Origin: Coffea arabica
Taxonomy: Eukaryota; Streptophyta; Magnoliopsida; Gentianales; Rubiaceae
NCBI RefSeq assembly: GCF_036785885.1
Contig: NC_092326.1
Span: 41,626,287 to 41,690,286, forward strand
DNA length: 64,000 bases
Direction of reading: 5' to 3'
Shown: one piece after another, positions 12,034-25,884 of the stretch
Numbering within the stretch: position 1 is the stretch's first letter
How the letters are laid out: each line of letters begins with the position of its first letter
Translations under genes and position numbers: made by a program
The notes under the pieces: generated by a model
What the model saw: the letters and a program-made list of their open reading frames with translations, nothing else
Told to the model about the DNA's origin: nothing
Databases searched by the model: none

Positions 12034-13283
12034 ATGTCGTGGGGGTTGGGCTGGAAACGTCCATCGGATACTTTCCATGTCACCTTAAGCTACGGCGCCG
12101 ATGACGCATTGGATGACGCCAGCCCAAGGTCATCACGATCGTCGTCGGCGTCGTCGGCCGCCGGCGTGGGTGGGTCCTCGTCATTCAGCTCATCCCTTGC
12201 AATGCTTTCACAGGAAAATAATCATGAGCAATTCGGGTTTCGAGTTGACCTCGACTGGACTGCCGGCGAGGATGAGGATCAGGTCGCTCTCCGGCTCCAG
12301 TCGCAGGTCATGGTCGCGCTGCCGTCGCCGCAGGACACTGTCGAAGTTGAAATGAACGAGAAGGAGAAGAGTCCTAGAAATTTGGAAAATGGCGGCGAGA
12401 TTGTTGAAAGTGGGGAGGGTAGTGTGGCCAGCGGCGTGGCTGGGGAGGATTTTGGGGGAGAGGTGGGAGTGGAGATGAGGGTGGTGAAGAGGAGGGAGCC
12501 GTTGAAGGGGGTTATAATGTGGAGAGTTGGGGGATCGGGCCAGCAGAGTGATGGGATGGGAGTTTTTGTGAGGCTGATGAGGTCAAATTTTGCGAATGGG
12601 GTTGGAGGTGGAGGTGCGGCTGCGGAGGGGGCTGGAGCAGGGCACGGAGCTGGGGTTGGGGCTGTCGTAGGGTGTGCTGAGCATTGGAAGAGTGTCACTT
12701 TGGTCAGTCTCTGTGGTCTGGGATTATCAGTGAGTATTCATTTCATATGGTATTCTTTTGATGATAGATTTTGTGGTGTTCTTCAGTTTTATAAGATGCA
12801 AATGCAATGTCTACTTTTGCCTTTTCTTTCCTTAAAGCCAATATGGTTTATAGAGTATTCTGCATTTGCCACCAACTGGAACAGAAAAAATGGGAGAGAT
12901 GAACAGAAAAATTATCACAGTGTGATTCGTATGGTTCTTCGTACTATAATCGTTGTAGTAGGGGACATACAGGAAAAAAAAAAGATGGAAGATTTACTTA
13001 TTGTTCTATGATTTTCTCTTTGATGAACTTATGACTGTTTATATTAGTAGAAGTTATAGGGTGGCAAAACTGTTCATGACAATAGCTATTGGTAGCCCAA
13101 TGTTCCCCACTTTATTACTGGTCCAGTGTCAAATATTCGCAAGAATGCCTCCTTTGAATTTGTTAAGAAGCAGTAGCATAGAGGAGAAGATTTTCTATTA
13201 TTCTCATGGAGGTTGGTTTAAGCTAATCAGGAGTAGCAAGATGACTTTGGTACTTTATGGTTTGAGGATGTTAATGAAGACAG

Positions 13284-13331
<48 letters not shown>

Positions 13332-16300
13332 TTTAGTTTTTAGAGGTTGTTCGCAGGGGGCTGGGATTTTATTTAATTTAATTTAGTTTTTAGAGGTTTA
13401 CTAATTCTTTACAATCTGTTGTTGCTATTACAGGTCTTGCCTGTGGAGGTAACCCAACTGCCACTACTTGAGAAGCTATATCTTGATAACAACAAGCTAT
13501 TAACTTTGCCACCTGAGCTTGGTGGGCTAAAAAACTTGAAAGTTCTTGCAGTTGACTTCAACCTGCTGGCCTCTGTTCCTGGTAAGATCCAATTATATGT
13601 TGCATACAATGTTGATTACATATCTCGTATCATCTCCAGGGATGTTACTTGTGACTGTATTTTATGTTATTAATTGAACTAAATCAAAGATATATGCTTA
13701 TTTCATCTGTTGTTGTGACCATGGTATTTTCTGGCTCGTCTTGATATGATATTGTTACAGCTGAACTAAGGCAATGTGATGGATTACTTGAATTGTCTCT
13801 GGAACACAACAAATTGGTCCGGCCTCTTCTTGATTTCAGGTCATTGAAGCTACCTTTATCACTGGTTGAAGATTTATACCTGCTTATGCCTGAATTTGGT
13901 TATAATTATTGTCCTTGAGGCCTAATTCATTTCCAGCTTATGACAGGTCTATGGCTGAGTTGCGGGTTCTAAGGCTATTTGGAAATCCAATGGAGTTCCT
14001 CCCTGATATCTTACCATTGCATAAACTTCGTCATTTGTCTCTTGCAAATATCAGGATTGTTGCAGATGACAATCTTAGATCATTGAATGTGCAGATAGAG
14101 GTATTAGACAATTATCTATTCCCATTTTTTGGTGTTCTACTATCAGTGCTAAGTACTCCTTTTCTTCTCTGATTCTTCCAGATGGAGAACAGTTCTTACT
14201 TTGTTGCATCTCGGCATAAACTGAGTGCCTTCTTTTCTCTCATATTCCGGTTTTCTTCTTGTCATCACCCTTTGCTTGCATCTGCTCTGGCAAAGATAAT
14301 GCAAGATGAGGGAAATCGGGTTGTCGTTGGGAAAGATGAGAATGCAGTGCGGCAGCTCATAAGTATGATAAGTAGCGACAATCAACACGTGGTTTGTTAC
14401 TCAATTTGTTGTCTGTCTTTGTCTTAATTTCACATCAGGTGTGAGGTCTAATTATTCGTGCTTTCTTCGCAGGTTGAGCAAGCTTGTTCTGCTCTTTCAT
14501 CTCTTGCTTCAGATGTTTCTGTGGCAATGCAGTTGATAAAGACTGACATCATGCAACCAATTGAAGGAGTGCTGAAATCTGCCAGTCAAGAAGAAGTAAT
14601 ATCTGTGCTGCAAGTTGTGGTTAAGTTGGCTTTTACGTCTGATATTGTGGCTCAGAAAATGTTGACTAAGGATATACTAAAATCTTTGAAATTATTATGC
14701 GCCCATAGAAATACGGAGGTATACTTCTCTTAGAGCTTCTTTTTGTGTGTTTTTTTTTTTTTAAACTTAATCTTCACTATTTGTCTGAAAGGACTTTTTG
14801 TATCGATCAGGTACAAACATTAGCTTTATTGGCAGTGGGAAATTTAGCTTTCTGCTTGGAGAATCGGCATACACTCGTTACTTCAGAAAGTTTGAGGGAT
14901 CTTCTTGTACGACTGACAGTTGCATCCGAGCCACGTGTGAATAAAGCTGCAGCTCGTGCTTTGGCTATACTTGGTTTGTCAATGTTGAAATCCATGTTTA
15001 GCTATCAATTCTCTTTAGATCTCCAGAAAGATGAGACGTGTTTGTGCAATCTCAGGCGAAAATGAGGTTCTGCGGCGTGCTATTAGAGGCCGGCAAGTCC
15101 CAAAGCGTGGGCTGCGTATCCTTTCCATGGATGGTGGTGGCATGAAAGGTCTGGCAACTGTCAGGATGCTCAAGGAAATTGAAAAGGGCACTGGGAAACA
15201 GATACATGAGCTGTTTGACCTTATTTGTGGTACATCAACGGGTGGCATGCTTGCAGTTGCTCTTGCAATTAAATTGATGTCCTTGGAAAGATGTGAAGAG
15301 ATATACAAAGAGCTAGGTGTGCTCTCTGCATAAAAAGGCATTCCACTTTGTGGTTCCTATACCTTCTTATGATGTTATTTTTCCCCACATTTTCCAGGGA
15401 AACTTGTTTTTGCTGAACCTGTTCCGAAGGACAATGAAGCAGCAAGTTGGAGAGAAAAATTGGATCAACTTTACAAAAGCTCATCTCAGAGTTTCAGAGT
15501 TGTTGTGCACGGATCCAAAGTATGTAATGCTCTATTTTGCACCCAATTTCTTTTTCTTCAGTGAAATAATGTTAGCCCCTATTACCTATATTGAGGAGAA
15601 TGTGAATTACTTTTAAAAGTGCTCTCAGAGTTTTCTCCTTTTTCTATTGATTTGTTTAAAGTTTCCCCTCTTATTTGGAGTTGAGATGACTAATATTCCC
15701 TTGCGGGGTACTTTTTTTCTTGAAGAAGTAATAAAATGATTATACCCTTTGCATTCTTGTATGTCCTAGAGATGTTTAGTAAGTGATATTGGTTAAGAGA
15801 GTGTTTGTTCTCTCTTTGGAGACTTCTTGTGTGCTTCTTTTTTCCCTTTGAATGACATTCACCTTTATGTCTTTATACTAGAGACTTATCTTTTATCATC
15901 TTCCAGCACAGTGCAGATCAGTTTGAGCGATTATTGAAGGAGATGTGTGCTGATGAGGATGGAGATCTTCTGATAGAATCAGCTGTTAAACGGGTTCCCA
16001 AAGTATTTGTGGTATCAACTCTTGTCAGTGTTGCACCAGCTCAGCCTTTCATATTCCGCAATTACCAGGTGCCTTGTGAGGAGATTATCTATTATTCAAT
16101 CTTTACGTCTGTATTTTCTTTGTAGGTCTCTTGTTAGGGTTTATATGTTTTGCTTTATTTTCCTCTTTTTATTTGTGATGAAGTGCAGTACCCTGCTGGG
16201 ACTCCAGAGATTTCCTCCGCAATTTCTGAGAACTTGACAACAGGTGGCCTTGGAGCAGCAACATCTGGAGCCCAAGTTGGATCCAAGAGGAACGCCTTTC

Positions 16301-19300
16301 TTGGAAGTTGTAAGCACCACGTATGGCAAGCTATAAGAGCATCTTCTGCTGCACCATATTACCTTGATGATTTCTCTGACGGTATTTGTTTCAGTTCTTG
16401 CTGAGTTACCGCTCATATTGTTCTCGTTTTTTATGTTTGGTTTTCCTAGCTTTGTCACCTGCATCTTCACCTGAGCTCCTCTTTCTTGTCTTGTTTTCAT
16501 AGGTGCTTACCGTTGGCAGGATGGAGCTATTGTTGCAAATAATCCTACTATTTTTGCCGTACGAGAAGCACAATTATTATGGCCAGATGCTAGAATTGAT
16601 TGCTTAGTGTCAATTGGATGTTGTTCTGTCCCTACCAAGGTAGTTCGATTTTCCTGAAGCTTCTTTGGAGACTTGACTTAGTTTTATCACCCCACCTTCC
16701 CCCTGCCCCACCCCCTGCAGGAGATCCCCCAACCAAGTAAGTTAAAGAGCATGTGTGCTAGGAAGTTATAATATCTGAAAGGTGTTGCAAATCCATTCTA
16801 TGTTTTAAAACCAAATTTATTTTTCATGCAGTAAATGATTATGGATCAATATTTTTGTTAAAAGACTTGAAGGTAACAGTAAGGGTTCACAGATATCATG
16901 TACATCAGATTATATGAAATTTATTTGTGATCATGAATTTTTGGCTGGCCAGTATTACTTTCAACTCCAAGTCACTTGCATTTGTTGCTATTTTGCTTAT
17001 AATTATCAGGAGGCTATTACCTAGGAGCAGATGGCCTGTTCTTTAGGTCATTCTCACCTAATCAATTGTCTGAGAAATTTAAACTCGTTTACCTAAATAC
17101 AATAGTTTTCTTTTCTCATCTTATTTTTTCTTCACTTTCTTTTACACAATTTTTTTTTCCATCAAGAGATGGAATGAGGGTGGGCAGCTGGGCGAGCATG
17201 GGTGTTTAAAGATAACTGAGATGATGTGATAGTTTGAGATGTACATGTTTTATTGTTGCTTCTTCATCTTGTTTGTTTAGTTATTGTTGTGCTACTGTTT
17301 TCATGCTATGCTAGGTTCGGAAAGGAGGATGGCGTTATTTGGATACTGGTCAGGTGTTGATTGAAAGTGCATGCTCAGTTGATCGTGTGGAGGAAGCTTT
17401 AAGCACGTTGCTCACTATGCTTCCTGACATACAATATTTTCGGTTCAATCCAGGTACACCATTTCTATCTATTAGTAAATGTGTTAATTATGAACTCCAA
17501 ACTGTGGCATTTTTTAGGGTTTTTTTTGGGCTTAAAGTAAACTAAATTTTAGTTTTTATTGAGCAGAAAGCTACATTGAAGTATAGCGCCTCTAATGTAA
17601 GTGCATGCATCTATAAAGCTAGCTTTTATATGTTTTAATTTACGAGGAGAATTTCAAACAGTTATTGAAATACTCTGTTTTGTATCAGCATCTAAGAAAC
17701 CAGTAGGACAAGCACTTGGAGTGTTTTTTTTTTAAAAAAAAAAATCGGATTTGATTTCTTCCTCCTGCTTTTGCTTTTGAGTTTGGGTTGTCAAACTAGG
17801 GGAGTAGAAATCAAGCTGCCTGATCATAATAGTGCTGAATGTTTGCATAATGTTATTTTTAACTTCTAGATTATTTATCAACCGAGATTTTCTTTGTTTG
17901 CAATGGCAGTCGATGAGCGTTGTGAGATGGAGCTAGATGAGACTGATCCAACGGTTTGGTTGAGATTGGAGGCTGCCACAGATGATTACATCAAGAAGAA
18001 CTCTATGTCATTTAGAACTGTATGTGAGAGTTTGCTGGAGAATTCACATGATGAAAAATTTCCAGATAGTCTAAAGTCTCAGCAGTTTGTTAAAGCGAAA
18101 GGTTTAAAATCTGGTATATGTGCTGAATTCTTATTGTTGTCTACTCAGAGGTTTGATTCTATTTTGATGTTTATTGTCCTTAGCTTTGAAGTCTTGTGTG
18201 TTGGCAGTGCTAGATGACAACAGCCCCTCTATAGGCTGGAGACAAGCCGTGCTTCTTGTTGAGGCTTCTAACAGTCCAGATTCTGGAAGAGTTTTTCATC
18301 ATGCACGCTCACTTGAGACGTTTTGTGGTCGCTCTGGAATAAAGCTATCTCTAGTGAATGATATATCAGGCACCCTCAGAGCAACTGCAGGGTCTACATT
18401 CCCAACACCATTTACATCACCTTTGTTTACTGGGAGCTTCCCATCAAGCCCCCCGTTCTACAGTCCAGATTTTGGGTATCAGAGGGTTGGCCGGATTGAT
18501 TTGGTTCCTCCTTTAAGCTTGGATGGATCCCAATCTGCAAAAACAACTGCTTCACCGCCTGACTCTCCTGCCAGACGCAGGCAATTGACTTTACCTGTCC
18601 TTTCACTGCATGACAAACTAAGGAATTCTTCTCAAGTTGGACTGATACATTTGGCTCTGCAAAATGATATATATGGGTCCATATTAAGGTAACATTTGCA
18701 TCATCATCTTCTACCGACAAAACATGTGAATGCTGTTTCATTTTTACTTAAGCGTCTTTTTTTTTTTTCCTTTCTTTTCCCAATATAGTTGGCAGAATGA
18801 AGTGTTTGTGGTTGCTGAGCCGGGAGAACTAGCAGAAAAATTTCTGCAGACTGTAAAATATAGCCTACTGGCAATGTTTCGAGGACGACGTAGGAAGAAT
18901 GCATCAATTATCACAGACATTTCTACAATTTCTGACCTGGTTTCGTGTAGGCCCTACTTCCAAATTGGAGGTGTTGTTCATCGATATATTGGAAGACAAA
19001 CACAAGTATGCTAATCTGATTTCCTTTTTGTGTTATTTCTATTTTTCCTTTTTGTACTTAATTTAGTTTCACTAACTGACTATTACTAATCTGATTTCCT
19101 TTTGGAATATTCTGAAGGTTATGGAAGATGATCGAGAAATTGCTGCATATATGTTCCGTAGGACTGTTCCTTCTGTTCACTTAACTCCAGAAGATGTTCG
19201 TCTGATGGTGTGGCCTAGTTTACATCTGCTTTCATTTGGCTTTCCATTCTTAATGAATTCTAGAGAAACCATCCTATGATTCGGTAAAATAGTGGTTACT

Positions 19301-20334
19301 CAAAACTGGCATTTGATACTATTAAACTAAGTAAATCAGTGTGGTTTTTAAAAACAAAGAGTTTATGCCTCAATGATTCATTGTTCTATCAATCCCCTTA
19401 ACCTCTTCTTCATTCTACTCCTCTTTGTCTTCCTTTTCCCTTGATACTTTTGTCTGTCAAGGTACTTTTAGTAAGCGAGGTTGTGTAAATTGCCCCAAAG
19501 TTGTAGTTTTGGTATTTTTACAAGTGCTTCAGCATTCAGAATCATTTTGTGCAGTTTCCTTAGCAATTTTTACCCACTTAAATTGTTGATTTAGGGAAAC
19601 GGTGGAAAAAGGTTTAAAAGAAAAGTGTCTGAGTATACTTTGGTTCAGATTTTAATACTGCTTTTGCTAATCTTTTGAAAATATAAATGTCTGGGAAACT
19701 CTATCCTCTGGAAGAGAATAGTTATGTTTACCCTAATGACATTCTCAGCCTGTTATTATGTTCCCTAAATTTTGGGATTTGCATATCGGCCTTTCAAGTT
19801 GGTAGCATATTAGATATTTGGATACTTGTGATTCATTTAGCATGTCTGTTGTCGAGACCAATTCTCTTGCTTTGTATTGACACCCAGGTTGGGGCTTGGA
19901 GGGATAGGATTATAATCTTCACTGGCATCTACGGGCCTACCCAGGCTTTGATCAAATCACTTCTTGATTCTGGTGCTAAAGCAGTCATATGCCCTTCTGC
20001 TGAACCTGAAGAAACACAGTTGGCAACATTCCAGGGGTCTGGTGAATTTAATGCTGTAGAGAATGGGAAGTTTGAGATTGGAGATGAAGAAGCAGAAGAT
20101 GAAGACATGGAACCTGCCAGTCCAATAAGTGACTGGGAAGACAGTGAACCTGAAAAAAACGGAGCACCTTCACATTATTACTGGGATGATGATGAGGAGG
20201 AATTGTCTCAGTTTGTCTGCCAGTTGTATGACTCACTGTTTCAGAGTGGTTCAAGAGTAGATGTAGCCTTACAAAATGCTCTTGCCTTGCATCGCAGCCT
20301 CAGATATTCATGCCACCTTCCCAGTATAATGTGA
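12034..20334 (+). CDS. PLA1/pPLAI: Patatin-like phospholipase A with LRR and ARM repeats (pPLA-I type), 1382 aa
   Basis: This acyl hydrolase releases fatty acids from phospho- and galactolipids; the Arabidopsis relative is linked to jasmonate and defence lipid metabolism. Eighteen in-phase exons: 12034-12729, 13434-13581, 13761-13839, 13947-14100, 14182-14391, 14473-14718, 14811-14973, 15056-15316, 15398-15519, 15907-16068, 16189-16381, 16503-16639, 17315-17453, 17910-18113, 18208-18688, 18789-19005, 19118-19207, 19888-20334. An acidic/Ser-rich and Gly-rich N-terminus (GC-rich exon 1) is followed by leucine-rich repeats (about 220-345) and armadillo-like repeats (about 390-565). The patatin domain then has oxyanion loop DGGGMKG (591-597), nucleophile elbow GTSTG (Ser626) and catalytic Asp818 in WQDGA, so the dyad is intact. 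A long C-terminal extension ends in an acidic stretch (EIGDEEAEDEDMEP) and RYSCHLPSIM. The start is the first ATG, MSWGLGWKRPSD, family-typical. Length is slightly above the roughly 1300 aa usual for the family. Confidence 0.96.
13286..13328. repeat. (CT)n microsatellite in phospholipase intron 1
   Basis: About 20 CT units lie about 105 bases upstream of the intron 1 acceptor. A short direct repeat (AATTTAGTTTTTAGAGGTT) follows at about 13331 and 13379. Confidence 0.9.
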
Positions 20335-22495
20335 TCCAGCCATTTTAACTTTTTCTGACTAAAGAGGTGCAAGTTGAATGGTCTTTGACAGCAGCATGCT
20401 CTTGCCTTGCCGAGGTATGTGCATCATTTTTTCAGTGTAGACTGTAAAGTACATACGAGATGATATTGAGAAAATCCTATATTATACGTGAAAATGTAAA
20501 TCCAAATAAAGGAAAATTGGATAAAAAAAATTTGAAAGAGTAAAAAACAACAATGGGGGTTAGGGAAAAAATGGAAAAAGTAAAGGAGAGAGCGCAAGCT
20601 CTTCAAGTTTGAGGCTTGTAATTTATTTGATAACTATTTGAATAAAGCATCTTTCAGTTTTATCAAGAGCATTACATTGCAATGCGCTAATTTCTTGAGA
20701 TGTTGTTGGTTTTAAGTTGGTTATATTATTTTTATGCGATGTTCTTGTTTTCCTGGACAGATAAACTTCTGATATCGTTTCTGTGTTTTGATTGTAGAGC
20801 AGAAAATTGTAATACTGCATATTCTTTAGGGGCATCAAAAATGATTCATGCTGCCATCAAATTCTTTACAAAATTGTTCTTTAGATAATTGAAGTCATAT
20901 TCTCATGTCCACGGTTAAATTATAAATTCTGGGAAGCCACCATGTCATGGAAGCCATGCAACAAAGGCAATTGAATATGATTGTGAATGGAAATTCTTGG
21001 TTTTTCCAACAATAAAACTGTCAACTGTCGAGGGTGTTGCTTGCATAATATTCTTGTCCGGGGATTAGGGCTTAGTCAAAACGTGGGCTTTATTGAAAGT
21101 TAATTCAAACTTTAATGTCTTGTTTTTGTTTTATACATTTGAAGGCAAGAGTAGAAATGCAAGTTCATATATTTATCTCTCTCTGTCACCGCTGAAGAAT
21201 GAATATATTCCGACTCAATGCCATGCCATTTCCATACTTACCGATCTTCTATTTCACCATGTTTCAGTTTCCAGTACCTTGTGTATTATCTCACTTCTGC
21301 TGTTAAATGGTGGACAAATTGCACAAATTCACATTGGTGTTTAGAGGAGTATTGTACAATTGAAACGTAAGCAGCCGATTGTTAATTTTGCAAATTTGGA
21401 ACATATATATGTACGCCGTCAATGTTTTCTTAGATAGGAATGCCTTTCTACCTGCCTCCGATGATCTGATAGATAGTCTAATGTGTACGACTCCCAGCAA
21501 ATGATGGATTTGAAGATGGAGGTGATATATTTAGTGGTTTCTGACTTTTCAATCAGCGATATGTACCAGAGTAAGTAACCCATACAGTTTTCTTGTTAGA
21601 TACCACCAATGTGCAAGCATGCTTTTGTTCAACCATGGAAGCAGACTAGCTGAACTATTCCACCACCAAAACTGGATTCCATCAATTAGTGGCCTGAAGC
21701 TGCAAATTTTTGTATTGAAGCAGATTATGTTGAAACCGTTCAACAACAATTCCACTTTAAGAATCCGCCATTAGTAAAAGTGGAAAGAAAAGCAAGAAGA
21801 ACCCCACACGCATATAAACATTTTCAATTTGATAAACAAAATGAAATGCCTGATGCGTATTTATGGTTTCTAACGACTCAGTCCGTCCAAACAAGCACTC
21901 AAAAGATCGAGCAATTGATGGCAATTCGCAAGTAATCATTCTACATCCCAAGTGAACCATTTGAGTGCATTCGTACGGTGCTAAAGCGGTCATTATCCTT
22001 CTTAACTGCCTATTGACAATGGCAATTTAGGCCTGTTTCACACACCACGTTTGATTCCTGGCATTAAAAGTTCTTGACTAACCGGTAACAGTTGCTACAG
22101 GCTCAATTCTTAGAAAATGCGATTATGTGAAGAAAAAAAGGAGAAAATGAACATTGGAGACTTGAACTACTACTCCCATTGAGAGGGGAAAAAAATAGTG
22201 AAAGAACCTTGATCATGATGAAGGGTGTGTTACATATGCAAGCAATTGCATGATCAAGAAGTCAAAAAGGGGGAACAGTTAGGACTTTTTATTTGCTTTG
22301 ATTGCAAACATATATGATGATCATATTCCCACTGCTGCTTTTATAATCATACTTCCCATGCTGTCCACTTTGGATAAAGCATGTAGTAAAGCAAATCAAA
22401 GATGAGGTGATCCAAACTTAAAAGCACACTTTCATCAAAGACAAGGACCTAAAAGGCTTCAAACAACCTTTCTTCCATACCAATTCTTTGGTGCC
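20335..22495. other. Phospholipase 3' UTR and intergenic sequence
   Basis: The start of this stretch is probably 3' UTR. Two minus-strand frames (21549-21755 and 21757-21993) look like no known family. The last few hundred bases should contain the promoter of the small gene at 22496. Confidence 0.45.
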
Positions 22496-22903
22496 ATGGC
22501 AGTGTACAGACAAACGATATATAGTGTCAGCAACATAACTAGCAAGTTGCCTGAACAAATGGGTACAGGTGCTCCAGTTGAAGTTGGCACAAGGGGGACG
22601 GTTGGATCACTTCTCAAGAAGGAGATTGAGTATTTCCGAAGACTGGAAGTAGACTGCTGTGGAAGCTCTGTACAACCTCAGAGACATGTCCAGGACTTCA
22701 CATCCACTGGAATTAAATCCTGGCCTAGTTTCAGGTTCTTGAATTTGACATGGAGGAGGAAGAAAAGAAGAGGAGGTACAGGTTCTGGTGTGCGACCAGG
22801 CATGTGCTCAATGGTGGAAGTATCCGACAGCCATCGATTGGGTGAATTTCCTCGGTTCAGTTATAGAAATCTCAGAGCTGATATGAAGGAGTTTGAGGTC
22901 TAG
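22496..22903 (+). CDS. Small basic plant protein of unknown function, 135 aa
   Basis: This is a single-exon gene. The start codon has a good plant context (GCCATGGC) and the frame is open to TAG. I do not recognise a domain. The N-terminal half contains VGSLLKKEIEYFRRLEVDC, a probable amphipathic helix. The centre has a strongly basic patch, WRRKKRRGG, that could act as a nuclear localisation signal or bind nucleic acid. There is no signal peptide or membrane segment. Base composition is more coding-like than the flanks, and the frame is much longer than background ORFs here. It lies between the phospholipase and the kinase with no overlap. It is likely a real expressed gene, with function unknown. 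Confidence 0.7.
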   Translation: MAVYRQTIYSVSNITSKLPEQMGTGAPVEVGTRGTVGSLLKKEIEYFRRLEVDCCGSSVQPQRHVQDFTSTGIKSWPSFRFLNLTWRRKKRRGGTGSGVRPGMCSMVEVSDSHRLGEFPRFSYRNLRADMKEFEV

Positions 22904-24324
22904 TACCATAGTCTTATGGAGCATTAGTTTGATGCTTCATAAGGTTGTTAGGCAGGAGAAAGTTTTCAGATAACATTCTATCTTTCTCATGGACTTCCTA
23001 TCTTATGGGACCTGATTTTCCATGTTTATTTAGCATCAAAATTAAATGATACACGTCAAAAAGTTGCCTGTGAATATCAGAAACTGTGATTCAGTTCCTT
23101 TATCTCAACTTTTTCATGCTTCAGTATAATTCCTCAGGTAATGAACCTCCAGCCACTGGTATGGTACCGTGCTGAAGTACTTCACTTGGTATGTTTTTAT
23201 TGATGAGTAGTACCTTCCGCAGGTATGAGGATCATGTATGACGTTTACTTTCTCATAACAGCTTCCCTTAAAGATTGAGGACCTTTACAGGAAGAGGGCA
23301 ATTGGTTGTACATGGTGTCCCTGTTTAGGAATTTGTCACATATGCAATTGGTTTTTGTGGTCTTTAACAAAAGCCAGATCAGTTGTTGCTTGGCCATCCG
23401 AGTCTGAAGGCACTGATCCCAAATAGTGCTACCTCAAGATCCTCACTGCCTCTAGCTAAGAGGACCTTTTCTGTCTCTTTTTCTTTCTCTTGGTTCATCA
23501 AAGAGAAGATTACTTTTATATTGACCATGTACTTGGTTCATGTCCCCTTTCTTCATGTAATTTGATATTTAGTTGTACGCTAGACAGGAACTTAGAAGTA
23601 TCAATTGAATGTAAACATGTTTATGCAGTCACGGGTAACTCCATTTAACTAGTGTAATTTCTGCTTGTCAAGCTGCACATTTCCAAGGTTAAAAGCATGA
23701 TATCCTACAACTGTTTCCAGGCTTATTTCAAACAAATACAACTACATTGTTGTGTTCTGAATTTTTATGTATTCAGGTGTTTAAGTGATCATGTATAAGG
23801 TTCTGTAGCAGGCACATTATGCTGCATTGAATTTAGAAACTTACCAGTTCGGATTCCTTTATGTGAAGTAACAGATATAGGTTGCAGGTGGAAGATTCAA
23901 GAAAATGTGCTTTTTAATGTTCAAATGTCAATGTACTGAGGTACATGTGCTTATATCTAATGAGGATACTGAAGCATCAATGCAAATAGAGCAACCATTA
24001 GCTAATCTTTTGACAGATAAGATGATAACCTACAGACTTCATAACAGGGAACTGTTTAATACTTTGTCTCTCAATGGCTAGAAACACTCTTAACCCCCTC
24101 CTTTGAGGGTACTATACAACTTGTGACTTCCCAAAAGTCGTCAATTACCATTTTTCTTCTTCCTGTTTCTCTCTTTTTCCTTTTTTCTTCCTGTCAAATG
24201 CAAAATGGGATAGGTCAATTAAGGATACCTTCTCATATAAGGATACCTTCTCAATGGGATAGGAATGTCTATGGCCTCATTTAATTTTCTGACTCTATGA
24301 GTGTCAGCAAATGATTTTCTATGT
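22904..24324. other. Intergenic sequence between convergent genes
   Basis: This probably contains the 3' UTRs of the small gene (+) and the kinase (-). A short direct repeat, AAGGATACCTTCTCA, occurs twice around 24220-24255. No coding exon was recognised. Confidence 0.45.
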
Positions 24325-25845
24325 CTACTGAAAATCTATCGCTTCTTCTTCGTCGCTGAAGCTTTCATCTGTGCTCATGGCTAGATACTCGAGAGCAGTA
24401 ACAACATCGCCAATGAAAGGCCTGGTGCTAGCTTCATCTTGGAGGCACATAGCCGCAACAGCAACAGCTTGATGAAGACACTTTACAGGGTAATCCCCTT
24501 CCAGCAAAGGGTCAGCCAGGAATGTAAATTGTCTTCTATCTTTAAAATAAGGTTTTGCCTGCAAGAATGAGAACAAAATCATGGGCAAACTAAATGACAA
24601 TCAAAGAATGTTAAAACCAACTACATTGTTGGGAAACATTTCTTGGTAAGTACCATAGTATAGCTATTACCCCATTTTACATGAACTAGGAAAATGCACC
24701 TGCCTTGCACATGTATTCAACATGACAATAAAAATTTATACAAATAAACTATATTGAAACGTTTCTTGTTCAGTACCATAGTATAGTATAGCTATTACTC
24801 CAATTGACATGATTACTCCTGCAGACAGACGTGTAGAATATTTGCCTTTTGACTTTCAAATTGTTAGTGCAGAATACTGAACCCAAAAAAATCTTGCATC
24901 CAATTATCCAAATGAACATTAAGGTATCTCAGAACGAAAGATGGCTTGGTTACTGGTTCTTTAAGTTATAGAAATAAGTGCCGAAGCTTCTTTAGTCAAT
25001 TCAAAAATAGCAAATCCAGAAACTAACCCAAGAAATCAGGTTCTGCTCTGCTGTAGGCCTTGTATTATCGATAGCTCTCCTTCCTGTGATGATCTCCAAC
25101 AAGACCACCCCAAAACTATAGATGTCAGATTTCGTCGTCAGTTGGCCTGTCATTGCATACTCTGGAGCACAGTAGCCATAGGTCCCCATTACCCTGGTGG
25201 AGACATGATCTTTGTCTCCTGTTGGACCTAACTTAGCAAGTCCAAAATCAGAGAGCTTAGGATTAAACTCATCATCTAATAAGATGTTAGATGCTTTTAG
25301 ATCGCGATAGATGATTTGTGGGTTGGCTGTGTCGTGCAAGTACTCGAGTCCTTGTGCTGCACCTTTAGCTATTTTCATCCGAGTAAACCAATCTAGAGGC
25401 TTCTTATGTGGAGGAATATCTGAAAAACAGATAACATCATTAGAATGTAATGTAAGACATAAAGCACAAACAATCTTTATACTATTGACCAATTAGCATG
25501 TTGTCGAAGGATAAAACCAAAACAATAATGTATGTTTTGACAAATAATTGATACTGCTTCTTGGGATCGTTCTCCATGGGAAATGTCGCTGTCCCCGAAC
25601 TTAATATTGTGCTTACCAAAGAGGTGATCTTCTAGTGATCCATTACGCATGTACTCGTAGACCAAAATTCTTTGGCGGCCATCAGCACAATACCCTATGA
25701 GATTTACGAGGTTTGGGTGGTGAACAAGGCTTAGTGTCAGAACTTCTGCTAGAAACTCCCTATTTCCTTGAAGTCCATTCCTGTCAAGTTGCTTGACTGC
25801 AACAACCTTTAAATGGGAACAAGGATGGTCATGATACTTCAAATA

Positions 25846-25884
<39 letters not shown>

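Noticed and set aside
12279-12698. Minus-strand 139-residue Pro/Ser-rich frame opposite phospholipase exon 1
   Set aside because: It is the shadow of a GC-rich, glycine-rich exon on the plus strand. The composition is a mirror of that exon and no family matches.
21549-21993. Two adjacent minus-strand frames between the phospholipase and the small gene
   Set aside because: No recognisable domain, no plausible splice pair joining them, and poor coding character.
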